Of a stretch of 64,000 bases of DNA, positions 42,622 through 51,455 are shown piece after piece. How positions within the stretch are numbered: the first letter of the stretch is position 1; the number at the start of each line of letters is the position of its first letter. The notes below the pieces were generated by a model. That model was not told where the DNA came from, searched no databases, and was given only the letters and a program-made list of their open reading frames with translations. The stretch comes from Kribbella catacumbae DSM 19601 (lineage in GTDB: Bacteria > Actinomycetota > Actinomycetes > Propionibacteriales > Kribbellaceae), in contig NZ_AQUZ01000026.1 in NCBI RefSeq assembly GCF_000372465.1, positions 62,001-126,000 of the forward strand. Reading direction: 5' to 3'. The position numbers and the translations under genes were made by a program.

Positions 42622-43872
42622 TTAGCAGCCGTCGGGCGGAATCACGGTGTAGCCGCGGCCACGGATGGCCTCGAAGCACTGGTCGCGGACTTCGGCGTTG
42701 GGGAAAGCGGCCACCACCTGCTTCGTGTCCAGATCTATGCCGTTCACGACGATGCCGTGTGACTCGAGCACAGCAGTGGTGGTGTTCGTGCAGTGCGAGC
42801 ACGTCATATCGGGCACCTCGAAGACCTGGTCTGTCGTGTCCATACCGGTTTCCTCTCGTTGATCCGGGGCGCCAACTACTTCCACCAGCTCGAGCAAACG
42901 AACGAAGGTCTCGACGAAGGTGTCGACCACGCCGGGCAAGACAGTGAACCGCCGCCCGTCGACTACGGCCGTCATGTTGGCGAGGCAGCGCGGATGCTCC
43001 CCTGTCGGTAACAGCGCGTACTGCTTCGAGATCACGCCAAGTTCGCGGTCGTACTTACGCAGCGCTTGCTCGATCGACAGACCTTCCTCGGCCGTGGCGC
43101 GACGCATCACAGCCTTCGCGTCAGAGATCGCGGCGTCCTTCATCGCCCTCAACATCGCGGCAGAGTCGCTGGTGTAGCGGACCGTGCTGTCGGCGTGGCT
43201 CATCAACGAGGCCGGGATCATGCCGCGACGAAACGTGGACGACTGCAAACCCCAGAACCAGGTGTTCGCAACCATCGCGAAGATCCCGGAATCCCGCAGC
43301 CCACGAGCGAAAACCGCGGCGTCGCGGTACGGCGTCTGGTCAGCCAGCCAGGCGTGCTGCACCAGAGCACGTGCCGTGGTGTCGAGCCCCACCCGGAGAA
43401 TCTCCACCGGCTCCCGATCCGTGGTTGTCGACGTCATCGCCACACGGCCCTCAGTGCTGACCGCAGCCACCCCAGCCACCAGGCGCTTGTCAGCGGCCAA
43501 CGCCCGCCACAACGCCAAGGTCGTCTCCCGGGCCACCACTAGCACCACCGGTCCAAGGTCGCTCGGACCGCAGTGCGCCACATTCACGATGCCATCGCTG
43601 TCATGCCACCTCACGCGGTGGGTGGCACTCGTCACCATCTCGGGCCCGCAGGGCCGCATCCGTGAACGCAGATAGTCCAGCTGCGCCGCGTTCAGATGAC
43701 TGCCGGGCTCGCTGACCATCGGCACCAGCTCAGGGTCGATCCGCCGAGGACCGCCCAGGAATCGCTCGTCGACACCCGAACCGAACAAACCGGGACCGGC
43801 GACGGCGGCCAGCACTGCCGCAGCCGCCGCACGGTCGTACCGATCCGTAGGAGCATTCGCATCGACAGACAC
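42622..43872 (-). CDS. unrecognised protein fused to a C-terminal HMA metallochaperone domain
   Basis: Frame of 416 aa. Residues 1-340 belong to no family I recognise; they include RMRPCGPEMVTSATHRVRW, VVLVVARETTLALWRAL and a helical ISDAKAVMRRATAEEGLSIEQALRKYD. Residues 344-416 are a complete HMA domain with DMTCSHC (Cys358, Cys361). The junction is odd: ATG 42843 (MDTTDQVFEV) has its own AGGAAA RBS, and the linker GAPDQREETG looks like translated intergenic sequence. Start GTG 43872 has AGGAGG eight bases upstream. Divergent from cmtR. Could make both a fusion and a free chaperone. Confidence 0.7.
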   Translation of the reverse strand: MSVDANAPTDRYDRAAAAAVLAAVAGPGLFGSGVDERFLGGPRRIDPELVPMVSEPGSHLNAAQLDYLRSRMRPCGPEMVTSATHRVRWHDSDGIVNVAHCGPSDLGPVVLVVARETTLALWRALAADKRLVAGVAAVSTEGRVAMTSTTTDREPVEILRVGLDTTARALVQHAWLADQTPYRDAAVFARGLRDSGIFAMVANTWFWGLQSSTFRRGMIPASLMSHADSTVRYTSDSAAMLRAMKDAAISDAKAVMRRATAEEGLSIEQALRKYDRELGVISKQYALLPTGEHPRCLANMTAVVDGRRFTVLPGVVDTFVETFVRLLELVEVVGAPDQREETGMDTTDQVFEVPDMTCSHCTNTTTAVLESHGIVVNGIDLDTKQVVAAFPNAEVRDQCFEAIRGRGYTVIPPDGC

Positions 43873-44007
43873 TCGGCTGACCTCCTGAACGACGTACACG
43901 ACCACAGCCGGACCGCCCAACCGAGCAGCTCAAGTCTAGGAAGACCTGCTGCAGTTGGCGCGCTACAGCGCGTCACCAGAGTCGGCTCGACGCCAACCGA
44001 TTCGGGC

Positions 44008-44037
44008 CGCTATCATCGGCGTATGGCGATGATAGCG
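44008..44037. promoter_or_regulatory. CmtR-type operator
   Basis: A perfect 11-bp inverted repeat, CGCTATCATCG and CGATGATAGCG, separated by 8 bp that contain the ATG of the sensor gene. The left arm includes a -10-like TATCAT (44011-44016), 6 bp before the ATG, with a TCGACG -35-like element at 43987-43992. Repressor binding would block a leaderless promoter. Confidence 0.75.
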
Positions 44038-44427
44038 GTGGATACTCCGTCGGCGGCCGACCTCTTGCGCGGGGCCGCCTTGTTCCATGGGTTGGCGGAT
44101 CGGACCCGGCTGGCGATCGTGGCGCAGCTGGCCGGAGGCGAGCGGCGCGTGGTCGACCTGACCAACACCCTCGGACTGGCCCAGGGCACAGTGTCGGGAC
44201 ACCTGGCCTGCCTGCGCGACTGCGGCCTGGTCGTTGCCCGGCCCGAGGGACGACAGATGTTCTACTCGCTGGCCCACCCCGAGTTGATGGACCTGCTCGC
44301 CGCCGCGGAGCAGCTGCTCGCGCTGACCGGTGATGCGGTCGCGCTGTGCCCCAATTACGGCTGCGACACCGACACTGACTCCTCGCTCGACGTGGCGCCT
44401 GCCGCACAGAAGCGCGGCGCGAAGTGA
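44023..44427 (+). CDS. CmtR-type ArsR-family Cd/Pb sensor
   Basis: ArsR-family repressor of 134 aa. The recognition helix region SGHLACLRDCGLVVARPEGRQMFYSLA has Cys63 and Cys67, and ALCPNYGC provides Cys109/Cys114, the arrangement of Mycobacterium CmtR (Cys57, Cys61, Cys102). Start ATG 44023 lies inside its own operator. Its stop overlaps the ATPase start (GTGA), so it controls the ATPase-lspA operon. Confidence 0.88.
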   Translation: MAMIAVDTPSAADLLRGAALFHGLADRTRLAIVAQLAGGERRVVDLTNTLGLAQGTVSGHLACLRDCGLVVARPEGRQMFYSLAHPELMDLLAAAEQLLALTGDAVALCPNYGCDTDTDSSLDVAPAAQKRGAK

Positions 44428-46385
44428 CGGACGCCTGCGGCTGCGGGGACGACGAGCCCCGCGGCGAGGAACTGGAAGAGCACGAACCGGAACGGCTGTG
44501 GGAGGTCAGCGAACTGCGTCTCGCCGCCGCCGCGGGCGTTTTCTTGCTGGCCGCCTGGATCGCCGACCTGCAAGGCGCGGCCGGGTCGGTGGTCACCGCC
44601 CTGAACTCGGTGGCGTTGCTGCTGGGCGCGTGGACCTTCGTTCCGGGCACTTTGAAGCGGCTGGTCAAGGGCAAGATCGGCGTCGGGACGCTGATGACGA
44701 TCGCCGCCGTGGGCGCGGTGATTCTGGGCGAGGTCGCCGAGGCCGCGATGCTGGCGTTCCTCTACTCGATCAGCGAGGGCCTGGAGGAGTACGCCGTCGC
44801 GCGGACCCGCCGCGGACTGCGGGCGCTGCTGTCGCTGGTGCCGACCGAGGCCACCGTGCTGCGCGACGGTCGGCAGGTCACCGTCGAGCCCGCTCAGCTG
44901 CGGGTCGGGGACCTGCTGTTGGTGCGTCCTGGTGAGCGGGTCGCGACCGACGGCGTGATCCGCACCGGCCGGTCCGCGCTGGACGTGTCGGCGCTGACCG
45001 GTGAATCGCTGCCGGTCGAGAGCAGCCCCGGTGATGCGGTGTATGCGGGGTCGATCAACGGAACCGGTGTTCTCGAGATCGAGGTCACCACCACCGCCCA
45101 GGACAACTCCCTCGCAAGGATCGTGAAGATCGTCGAGGCCGAACAGTCCCGCAAGGGCAACGCCCAGCGGCTGGCCGACCGGATCGCGAAACCACTGGTG
45201 CCCGGCATCATGATCCTGGCCGCCGCGATCGCCATCGCCGGCAGCCTGCTGGACGATCCGCGCGTCTGGATCGAGCGTGCTCTTGTTGTCCTGGTCGCCG
45301 CGTCGCCGTGTGCCTTGGCGATCGCGGTGCCGGTCACCGTCGTCGCCGCGATCGGCGCGGCCAGCCGCATCGGCGCCCTGGTCAAGGGCGGCGCCGCGCT
45401 CGAAGCACTGGGCCGGATCCGCGCAGTCGCGCTGGACAAGACCGGCACCCTGACCCGCAACCAGCCGACCGTGGTCGACGTCGCCACCACCGACGGGCAC
45501 ACCCGCGACGAGGTACTCGACATCGCCGCCGCGCTGGAATCGCAAAGCGAGCACCCCCTCGCCCGGGCCATCCTGGCCGCCGTCGACGGCCACAGTTCCG
45601 CGACCGGTGTCGAGGCGATCACCGGCGCCGGTCTGAGCGGCACCGTCAACGGCCGCCCGGCCCGCCTGGGTCGTCCGGGCTGGATCGAGGCAGGTGACCT
45701 GGCCGATCGGGTGACCGGGATGCAGGAGGCCGGTGCCACCGCGGTCCTGGTCGAGCACGACGGCCAGCTGATCGGTGCGGTCGCGGTTCGCGACGACCTG
45801 CGACCCGAAGCGGTCGAGGTGGTCGCCCGGCTGCGCGCCGACGGCTACACCGTGGCGATGCTGACCGGTGACAATCAGCGCACCGCGTCCGCGCTCGCCG
45901 CCCAGGCCGGCATCACCGACGTGTACGCCGACCTGCTTCCCGAGGACAAGTCAGCCATCATCACCCGGCTGCGGGAGAAGTCACCGACCGCGATGGTCGG
46001 TGACGGCGTCAACGACGCCCCTGCACTGGCGACCGCAGACGTCGGGATCGCAATGGGTGCCATGGGCACCGATGTCGCGATCGAGACGGCCGACGTCGCG
46101 CTGATGGGTGAAGACCTGCGGCACCTGCCGCACACGATGAACCACGCGCGCCGTTCCAGGACGATCATGCTGCAAAACGTCGGGTTGTCCCTGGGTCTGA
46201 TCACCGTACTGATCCCGCTGGCCGCGTTCGGTGTGCTGGGTCTGGCCGCGGTAGTACTGGTGCACGAGCTCGCCGAGATCATCGTCATCGGCAACGGCGT
46301 CCGCGCCGGCCGCGCCCGGCCCCTGCCTCCCGCCCCGGCGTCCCAGCCTGCGACCGCGCCAGCCACCGCCACGGCCGGTGCCTGA
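44424..46385 (+). CDS. P1B-type heavy-metal ATPase, Cd/Pb/Zn type
   Basis: Metal-exporting ATPase of 653 aa without an HMA domain; the N-terminus has only TDACGCGDD. Motifs: SALTGESLPV (actuator), ASPCALAIAVP (SPC membrane metal site), DKTGTLT (phosphorylation), SEHPLA (nucleotide binding), GDGVNDAPALA. Helix 8 carries VLVHELAEIIVIGNG in place of the Cu(I) MxxSS signature, supporting a divalent metal. The CmtR-type partner points to Cd/Pb. GTG start overlaps cmtR; its stop overlaps lspA. Confidence 0.92.
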   Translation: MTDACGCGDDEPRGEELEEHEPERLWEVSELRLAAAAGVFLLAAWIADLQGAAGSVVTALNSVALLLGAWTFVPGTLKRLVKGKIGVGTLMTIAAVGAVILGEVAEAAMLAFLYSISEGLEEYAVARTRRGLRALLSLVPTEATVLRDGRQVTVEPAQLRVGDLLLVRPGERVATDGVIRTGRSALDVSALTGESLPVESSPGDAVYAGSINGTGVLEIEVTTTAQDNSLARIVKIVEAEQSRKGNAQRLADRIAKPLVPGIMILAAAIAIAGSLLDDPRVWIERALVVLVAASPCALAIAVPVTVVAAIGAASRIGALVKGGAALEALGRIRAVALDKTGTLTRNQPTVVDVATTDGHTRDEVLDIAAALESQSEHPLARAILAAVDGHSSATGVEAITGAGLSGTVNGRPARLGRPGWIEAGDLADRVTGMQEAGATAVLVEHDGQLIGAVAVRDDLRPEAVEVVARLRADGYTVAMLTGDNQRTASALAAQAGITDVYADLLPEDKSAIITRLREKSPTAMVGDGVNDAPALATADVGIAMGAMGTDVAIETADVALMGEDLRHLPHTMNHARRSRTIMLQNVGLSLGLITVLIPLAAFGVLGLAAVVLVHELAEIIVIGNGVRAGRARPLPPAPASQPATAPATATAGA

Positions 46386-46921
46386 TGAGCAGCGTCGGAG
46401 CCGGCCGTCGCCGCGGGCTGTTGTTGACCGCGGCCGGGTTCGCAGGAGTGGACCTGGCCGCGAAGGCCCTCGCCGAAACCCGCCTGGGCGACGCGTCGGT
46501 CGATCTCGGGGTGCTGCAGCTGCGGCTGTTGTTCAACGACGGGGTCGCGTTCGGGCTCGGTGACGCGCTGCCGTCCTGGGTTGTGGTGGCGTTCACCGCA
46601 GCGGTCACCGTCGCGATGATCGTGTATGGCTGGCGGCACGCGCCTGGTGCCGGCTGGGTGCAGCGGCTGGCCGGTGGTGCTGTGATCGGTGGCGCAGCGG
46701 CCAATGTGATCGACCGGCTGCCGGACGGTGTCGTCACCGACTACCTCCATACCGGCTGGTGGCCCACCTTCAACCTGGCCGACACCTTCCCCGTCGTCGG
46801 CCTGCTCATCTTCACCCTCACCACCTTCCGCGACCAGCGTCCAGCCAAACCATCAGCGCCGGAACCTGGTGCGGACTCCGGCAAGGCCGCCGACGAGCCA
46901 CGACTATTGAACCCGTGGTGA
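46385..46921 (+). CDS. lspA: signal peptidase II
   Basis: Lipoprotein signal peptidase of 178 aa with four helices. Catalytic Asp motifs: GGAAANVIDR and FNLADTF; FNDGVAFGLG is the conserved periplasmic loop. Genes for LspA are often carried in Cd/Pb ATPase operons (for example cadA/pbr-type). ATG 46385 shares its A with the ATPase stop codon. It could process lipoproteins encoded in this island. Confidence 0.92.
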   Translation: MSSVGAGRRRGLLLTAAGFAGVDLAAKALAETRLGDASVDLGVLQLRLLFNDGVAFGLGDALPSWVVVAFTAAVTVAMIVYGWRHAPGAGWVQRLAGGAVIGGAAANVIDRLPDGVVTDYLHTGWWPTFNLADTFPVVGLLIFTLTTFRDQRPAKPSAPEPGADSGKAADEPRLLNPW

Positions 46922-47259
46922 GCACCGACCGGGCCGCACTGACCCGGCGCGGCCTGCAGCTGGCGTGGCTCATCGTCGTGTGGGACGTCATCGAGGGCGC
47001 CGTGGCCGTCACCGCCGGGCTCGCGTCCGGCTCCATCGCCCTGGTCGGATTCGGCATCGACTCGGCGATCGAGGTCTTCGCCGCCTCCGTCGTCATCTGG
47101 CAGCTGCGCGGTGGATCGACCGCACGGCAACGCCCCGCGCTGAAGGCGATCTCGGGCACATTCTTCGTACTGGCCGCCTACGTCACCTTCGAGGCGATCC
47201 GTGACCTGGTCCCAACGCCGGCGCACATCCGAACAAGTCGCGAGGTACGTAACAGATGA
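46918..47259 (+). pseudogene. N-terminal fragment of a cation-efflux (CDF-like) transporter
   Basis: The GTG at 46918 overlaps the lspA stop. About 98 residues (LAWLIVVWDVIEGAVAVTAGLASGSIALVGFGIDSAIEV and FFVLAAYVTFEAIRDLV) form the N-terminal helices of the small actinobacterial cation transporters. The protein then ends with an unrelated tail (PTPAHIRTSREVRNR), where a duplicate of the dsbA-like 5' end begins. Lacks the C-terminal half; a C-terminal fragment of the same family is at 30272-30526. Confidence 0.65.
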
Positions 47260-47468
47260 AGCTCAACGCCAACGCCCAGATCTCGATCGGGATCGCCGCG
47301 GCCTTCGCCGTAGTGGTCGCGATCTTGCTGGCCCGTCAACGAAGCCGGCAACGACTCTGAGCCTTCGGCGGCGGGCGGCGCAGCGGCCACTGACAGCGAC
47401 AGGCATGAACGGCTGGTGCGGTCCCGCAGCCACAAGCTCGGTACCGCGCCCGATAACAAGGCCACCTT
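47256..47468 (+). pseudogene. broken 5' copy of the DsbA-like gene
   Basis: ATGAAGCTCAACGCCAACGC and the following bases match the start of the gene at 36389 (MKLN.NA.ISIGIAAAFA.VVAILLA). An extra C shifts the frame after ILLA, and in the next frame similarity continues through RHERLVRSRSHKL to KATFA. It stops where the convergent MFS gene begins. About 70 of 224 codons remain. Confidence 0.75.
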
Positions 47469-47472
47469 CGCC

Positions 47473-48705
47473 TCACCTATGGCGGTTGGCGCGGATCCCG
47501 GACCAGCCGACGGCGGCTGCGGCGAGGAGTAGCCCGGCGCCGAGGTAGTAGACGGCGCGGATGCCGAGGGTGTCGGCGAGTAGCCCACCGAGGAGCAGGG
47601 ACAGGAGTCGCCCGGTCTGCCAGAGCATGTCGAAGCTGGCGAAGATCCGGCCGCGGAGCCGTTCGGGTGTCTCGGCTTGGAGCAGGGAGTTGAAGGTGAC
47701 TGCGCCGGTGGAGGTGCCGATCCCGTAGGCGATGAGGGCGGCCAGCGAGGAGACGAGTCCGGTGACTGTGGCGAGCACGGCGTCGACGGCGGCACGTAGA
47801 ACAAAGGGTCCGAAGACGTACCCGGGTTGCCGCGGGTTGTCGGTGAGCCTGGTCAACAGGAGAGGTCCGGTGGCGGCGCCGAGGCCGATGGCGCCGAGCA
47901 TCAGCCCGTAGTCACTGGCACCGAGTTGGAGGTGTTCGCGGGCGAGGACGACGAGCAGGGCTCCGGTGGCGCCGGCCGACAGCGCGGCGAGGAACTGCCC
48001 TGTCGCGAGTGCCCGCAGCAGGCGGTCTCGGGTCAGGACGGCGATGCCCTCGCGCAGGTCGGCGGGCCACGACGACCGCCTATCGCCCTCTCTTGGGACC
48101 GTCGGCACTACCAGTCGGTGCAGGATTGCCGCCGAAATCAGATAGCTGGCGGCGTTGATCCAGAACGCCCAGCGATACCCAGATGCGGCGACCACCACGC
48201 CGGCCAGCGGCGCCAAGGCGACCTGGGAGACCACCGCCGCCGTCCACAGCCCGCTGTTGGCCGCGACCAGGTCGCGTTCCCGCACGATCGCCGGAAGGAC
48301 GGATTGGGCTGCGGGGTTGAAGAAGACCGCTCCGGCGGACAGGCCCACCGCCACCGCGTACACGGCTGCGACCGAGCTGTCCACGAACGGCAACGCCAAC
48401 GCGAACGCGAGCGCGGCGCGGGCCAGGTCGGCGCTGATCATCACCCGCACCCGTGGCAGCCGGTCCGCCAAGGCGCCGGCGAATGGCGCCAGCAGCAACA
48501 CGGGGATGATCTCGGCGACCACGATGCCCGATACTCCGAGGGCGGACCCGGTCAGTGAGTAGACCAGGAGCGCCAGCGCCACGGTGTTGAACGCATCGCC
48601 CCACTGCGACACGGTCCGCGCGGCCCACAGCCGCCGGTACGACGGTTGGCGCAGCAGTCCGCGGAGGGAGGGCCGGGCATCGGCGACATCATCCAACTTG
48701 GGCAC
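47473..48705 (-). CDS. MFS transporter (MFS_3-type drug/siderophore exporter)
   Basis: Protein of 410 aa with about 12 membrane helices. The N-terminal SYRRLWAARTVSQWGDAFNTVALALLVYSLTGSALGVS and loop GALADRLPRVRVMI are typical of the MFS_3/EntS-like group; ETPERLRGRIFASFDMLWQTGR is the conserved C-half loop. GTG start at 48705 without a clear RBS. Substrate unknown; it interrupts the metal genes and abuts two truncated genes, so it may be a late insertion. Confidence 0.85.
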   Translation of the reverse strand: MPKLDDVADARPSLRGLLRQPSYRRLWAARTVSQWGDAFNTVALALLVYSLTGSALGVSGIVVAEIIPVLLLAPFAGALADRLPRVRVMISADLARAALAFALALPFVDSSVAAVYAVAVGLSAGAVFFNPAAQSVLPAIVRERDLVAANSGLWTAAVVSQVALAPLAGVVVAASGYRWAFWINAASYLISAAILHRLVVPTVPREGDRRSSWPADLREGIAVLTRDRLLRALATGQFLAALSAGATGALLVVLAREHLQLGASDYGLMLGAIGLGAATGPLLLTRLTDNPRQPGYVFGPFVLRAAVDAVLATVTGLVSSLAALIAYGIGTSTGAVTFNSLLQAETPERLRGRIFASFDMLWQTGRLLSLLLGGLLADTLGIRAVYYLGAGLLLAAAAVGWSGIRANRHR

Positions 48706-48809
48706 CCATCAGCTTGGCTGGCGAAGGCAGCCGAAATGTTGCCCCAGGCCCAGGCTGGTGCCGCCGCTTGTCATTCAGGCATCCCAGTTCGTGGTGGGGT
48801 GGTTCCTCA

Positions 48810-49058
48810 CTATTGGGACAGGCCCGATCGGCGGATCAGGTACTCGTCCTCGTCGATCTCGCCGGCGGCGTAGCGGTGGCGCAAGAGTTCCAGGGGCGCG
48901 TCGTGTGCTGTGCTCGCTGGCGCAGACTGCTGATGGTTCTTCGCGGGTTCGAGTCCGCGTCGTACCAGTAGGCCGACTCCGAGCGCCAGCAGGCCAATGG
49001 CGAGGAGGATCCAGACAAGCATCCAGGCCGCCATGCCGCCGTTCATCATGTCCATCAT
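48810..49058 (-). CDS. small SHOCT-domain membrane protein
   Basis: About 82 aa: Met-rich start (MMDMMNGGMAAW), a membrane helix (MLVWILLAIGLLALGVGLLV) and a C-terminal SHOCT motif (APLELLRHRYAAGEIDEDEYLIRRSGL). ATG 49058 with GGAG 10 bases upstream. It lies 36 bp downstream of copA on the same strand; such small Met-rich SHOCT proteins often accompany copper genes. Confidence 0.75.
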   Translation of the reverse strand: MMDMMNGGMAAWMLVWILLAIGLLALGVGLLVRRGLEPAKNHQQSAPASTAHDAPLELLRHRYAAGEIDEDEYLIRRSGLSQ

Positions 49059-49094
49059 TTCTGTACAGCTCCGTTCCATAGCTGGCATTCCGTT

Positions 49095-51371
49095 TTAGGG
49101 TTCGCTGCGGAAGCGGCGCAGGCGCAGGCTGTTGGAGACGACGAAGACGCTGGAGAAGGCCATTGCCGCTCCGGCGATGAGCGGGTTGAGCAGGCCCAGC
49201 GCAGCCAGGGGCAATGCGGCGATGTTGTAGGCGAACGCCCAGAACAGATTGCCCTTGATGGTGTGCAGCGTGCGCCGCGCGAGCCGGATCGCGTCGACCG
49301 CGGCGCGCAGATCGCCACGGACCAGGGTGAGGTCGCTGGCCTCGATGGCCACGTCGGTACCGGTGCCCATCGCCAGTCCGAGGTCGGCCTGCGCGAGCGC
49401 GGCGGCGTCGTTGACGCCATCGCCGACCATCGCCACCACTCGACCCTCGTCCTGCAGCCGCTTGACCACGTCGACCTTGTCTTTTGGCAGCACCTCGGCG
49501 TACACCTCGTCGATGCCGACCTCGGCGGCCACCGCACGCGCGGCCGTTTCGTTGTCGCCGGTGAGCAGTACGGGCCGCAGCCCGAGCGACCGCAGCCCCC
49601 GGATCGCCTCGGCCGAGCTGGATTTGACCGTGTCGGCGACCACGAGCACGCCGCGGGAGCGGCCGTCCCAGGCCACACCGACGACGGTCCGGCCTTGCGA
49701 CTCGGCTTCCTTGGTGGCGAGCTGCAGCTCTTCTGGCAGAGGGAGATCCGCATTGTTCAGCAGCGTCGTGCGCCCGACCAGCACCGCGTGGCCTTCGACC
49801 GTCCCCTGTACCCCGAGGCCTTCGAGATTTGCGAAGTGCTCGACGGGAGGGAGCTCGCCGACGCGGTCCTGGGCGGTGGTCGCGATGGCCTTCGCGATGG
49901 GGTGTTCGGAGGCGTGCTCAAGGGCGCCGGCGACGCGCAGCACCTCGGTCTCGTCGATGCCCTGACTGGGGTGCACGCTGATCAGGCTCATCTTGCCGGT
50001 GGTGACGGTGCCGGTCTTGTCCAGTACGACGGTGTCGACCCGGCGGGTGGACTCCAGCACTTCCGGGCCCTTGATCAGGATGCCGAGCTGGGCGCCGCGG
50101 CCGGTGCCGACCAGTAGCGCTGTCGGGGTTGCGAGGCCGAGCCCGCAGGGGCAGGCGATGATGAGCACCGCTACGGCTGAGCTGAAGGCAGCGGCCGCCC
50201 CGGCGCCTGCTCCCAGCCAGAACCCGAGTGTCACCACGGCCAGCACGATGACGATCGGCACGAATACGGCCGAGACCCGGTCGGCCAGGCGCTGGATCTC
50301 GGCCTTGCCGCTCTGGGCCTCCTCGACCAGCTGGGCCATCTGGGCCAGCTGGGTGTCGGAGCCGATCCGGGTGGCGCGCACTATCAGCCGGCCGCCGGCG
50401 TTGACGCAGGCGCCGGCTACCGCGTCGCCTGCCTCGACCTCGACCGGGACCGGTTCGCCGGTGAGCATGCTGGCGTCGATGGCGGATGTTCCCTGTTCGA
50501 TGACGCCGTCGGTGGCGATCTTCTCGCCCGGGCGGACGACGAACAGGTCGCCCACGGCCAGCTCCTCTACCGGGATCCGCTGCTCGCGACCGTCGCGCAG
50601 TACGGCGACGTCCTTGGCGCCGAGTTCCAGCAGCGCCCTCAGTGCGGCGCCGGCACGGCGCTTCGAGCGGGCCTCGAAGAATCTCCCGGACAGGATGGCC
50701 GCGGTCAGACCGGTGGCCACCTCGAGGTAGATGTTGCCGGCGGCGGCCGAGCGTTCGACGCTGAGGCTGAACGTGTGCCGCATCCCGGGCTCGCCAGCGG
50801 TGCCGAAGAACAGCGCGTACAGCGACCACAGGAACGCCGCGCCCACACCGACAGAGATCAGCGTGTCCATCGTCGCCGTGCCGTGCCGGGCGTTGGCCCA
50901 GGTGGCGCGGTGGAACGGCCAGGCGCCCCACACCACGACAGGAACGGCGAGGGTGAGCGACAGCCACTGCCAGTTGGTGAACTGCAACGGCGGCACCATT
51001 GCCAGCGCGATCACCGGCACCGCCAGCACGAGCGAGATCACCATCCGTTGCCGCAGCGAACGGGTGTGCTCGTCGTACCCGTCCTCGCTCGTGGGCGCCT
51101 CGCCGTCGGCGTGTTGGGCGATTGCGGGCAGGGTCGCGGTGTAGCCGGTGTCCTCGACCACCCGCACCAGGTCCTCGGGCTGCAGTCCGGGCGGGAACTC
51201 GACCCGAGCCTTCTCGGTGGCGTAGTTGACGGTGGCGGCCACGCCCTCGAGCTTGTTGAGCTTGCGCTCGATCCGCGCCGCGCACGACGCGCAGGTCATC
51301 CCGCCGATCGCGAGTTCGATCTGCCGCGGGGCCGTCGTCAGAGCGCTGTCGTTGCGCGGCGTCGATGTCAT
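49095..51371 (-). CDS. copA: Cu(I)-exporting P1B-type ATPase
   Basis: Copper ATPase of 758 aa. One N-terminal HMA domain (GGMTCASCAARIERKL, about residues 23-38), actuator MLTGEPVPV, membrane CPC in ACPCGLGLATPTAL, DKTGTVTTGK, SEHPIA, GDGVNDAAALA. The Cu(I) signatures FAYNIAALPLA and AMAFSSVFVVSNSLRL are in the last helices. ATG 51371; an open frame extends upstream but only across the divergent regulator. Promoter is the CueR-type box at 51421-51442. Confidence 0.95.
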   Translation of the reverse strand: MTSTPRNDSALTTAPRQIELAIGGMTCASCAARIERKLNKLEGVAATVNYATEKARVEFPPGLQPEDLVRVVEDTGYTATLPAIAQHADGEAPTSEDGYDEHTRSLRQRMVISLVLAVPVIALAMVPPLQFTNWQWLSLTLAVPVVVWGAWPFHRATWANARHGTATMDTLISVGVGAAFLWSLYALFFGTAGEPGMRHTFSLSVERSAAAGNIYLEVATGLTAAILSGRFFEARSKRRAGAALRALLELGAKDVAVLRDGREQRIPVEELAVGDLFVVRPGEKIATDGVIEQGTSAIDASMLTGEPVPVEVEAGDAVAGACVNAGGRLIVRATRIGSDTQLAQMAQLVEEAQSGKAEIQRLADRVSAVFVPIVIVLAVVTLGFWLGAGAGAAAAFSSAVAVLIIACPCGLGLATPTALLVGTGRGAQLGILIKGPEVLESTRRVDTVVLDKTGTVTTGKMSLISVHPSQGIDETEVLRVAGALEHASEHPIAKAIATTAQDRVGELPPVEHFANLEGLGVQGTVEGHAVLVGRTTLLNNADLPLPEELQLATKEAESQGRTVVGVAWDGRSRGVLVVADTVKSSSAEAIRGLRSLGLRPVLLTGDNETAARAVAAEVGIDEVYAEVLPKDKVDVVKRLQDEGRVVAMVGDGVNDAAALAQADLGLAMGTGTDVAIEASDLTLVRGDLRAAVDAIRLARRTLHTIKGNLFWAFAYNIAALPLAALGLLNPLIAGAAMAFSSVFVVSNSLRLRRFRSEP

Positions 51372-51420
51372 GGTTGCCTGCCAGTACGTCCGATGGTGAC
51401 TGCTGATACCCCCAGCATGA

Positions 51421-51442
51421 ACCTTCCAGTACGATGGAAGGT
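51421..51442. promoter_or_regulatory. CueR-type operator in the copA promoter
   Basis: ACCTTCCA-GTACGA-TGGAAGGT, a perfect 8-bp dyad. On the minus strand it lies between -35 TTGACC (51445-51440) and a -10 near 51420-51414 with the long 19-20 bp spacer typical of MerR-family promoters. TTGACCTTCC...GGAAGGT is very like the E. coli copA box. It also covers the promoter region of the divergent regulator. Confidence 0.8.
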
Positions 51443-51455
51443 CAAGGGAGGCGTG

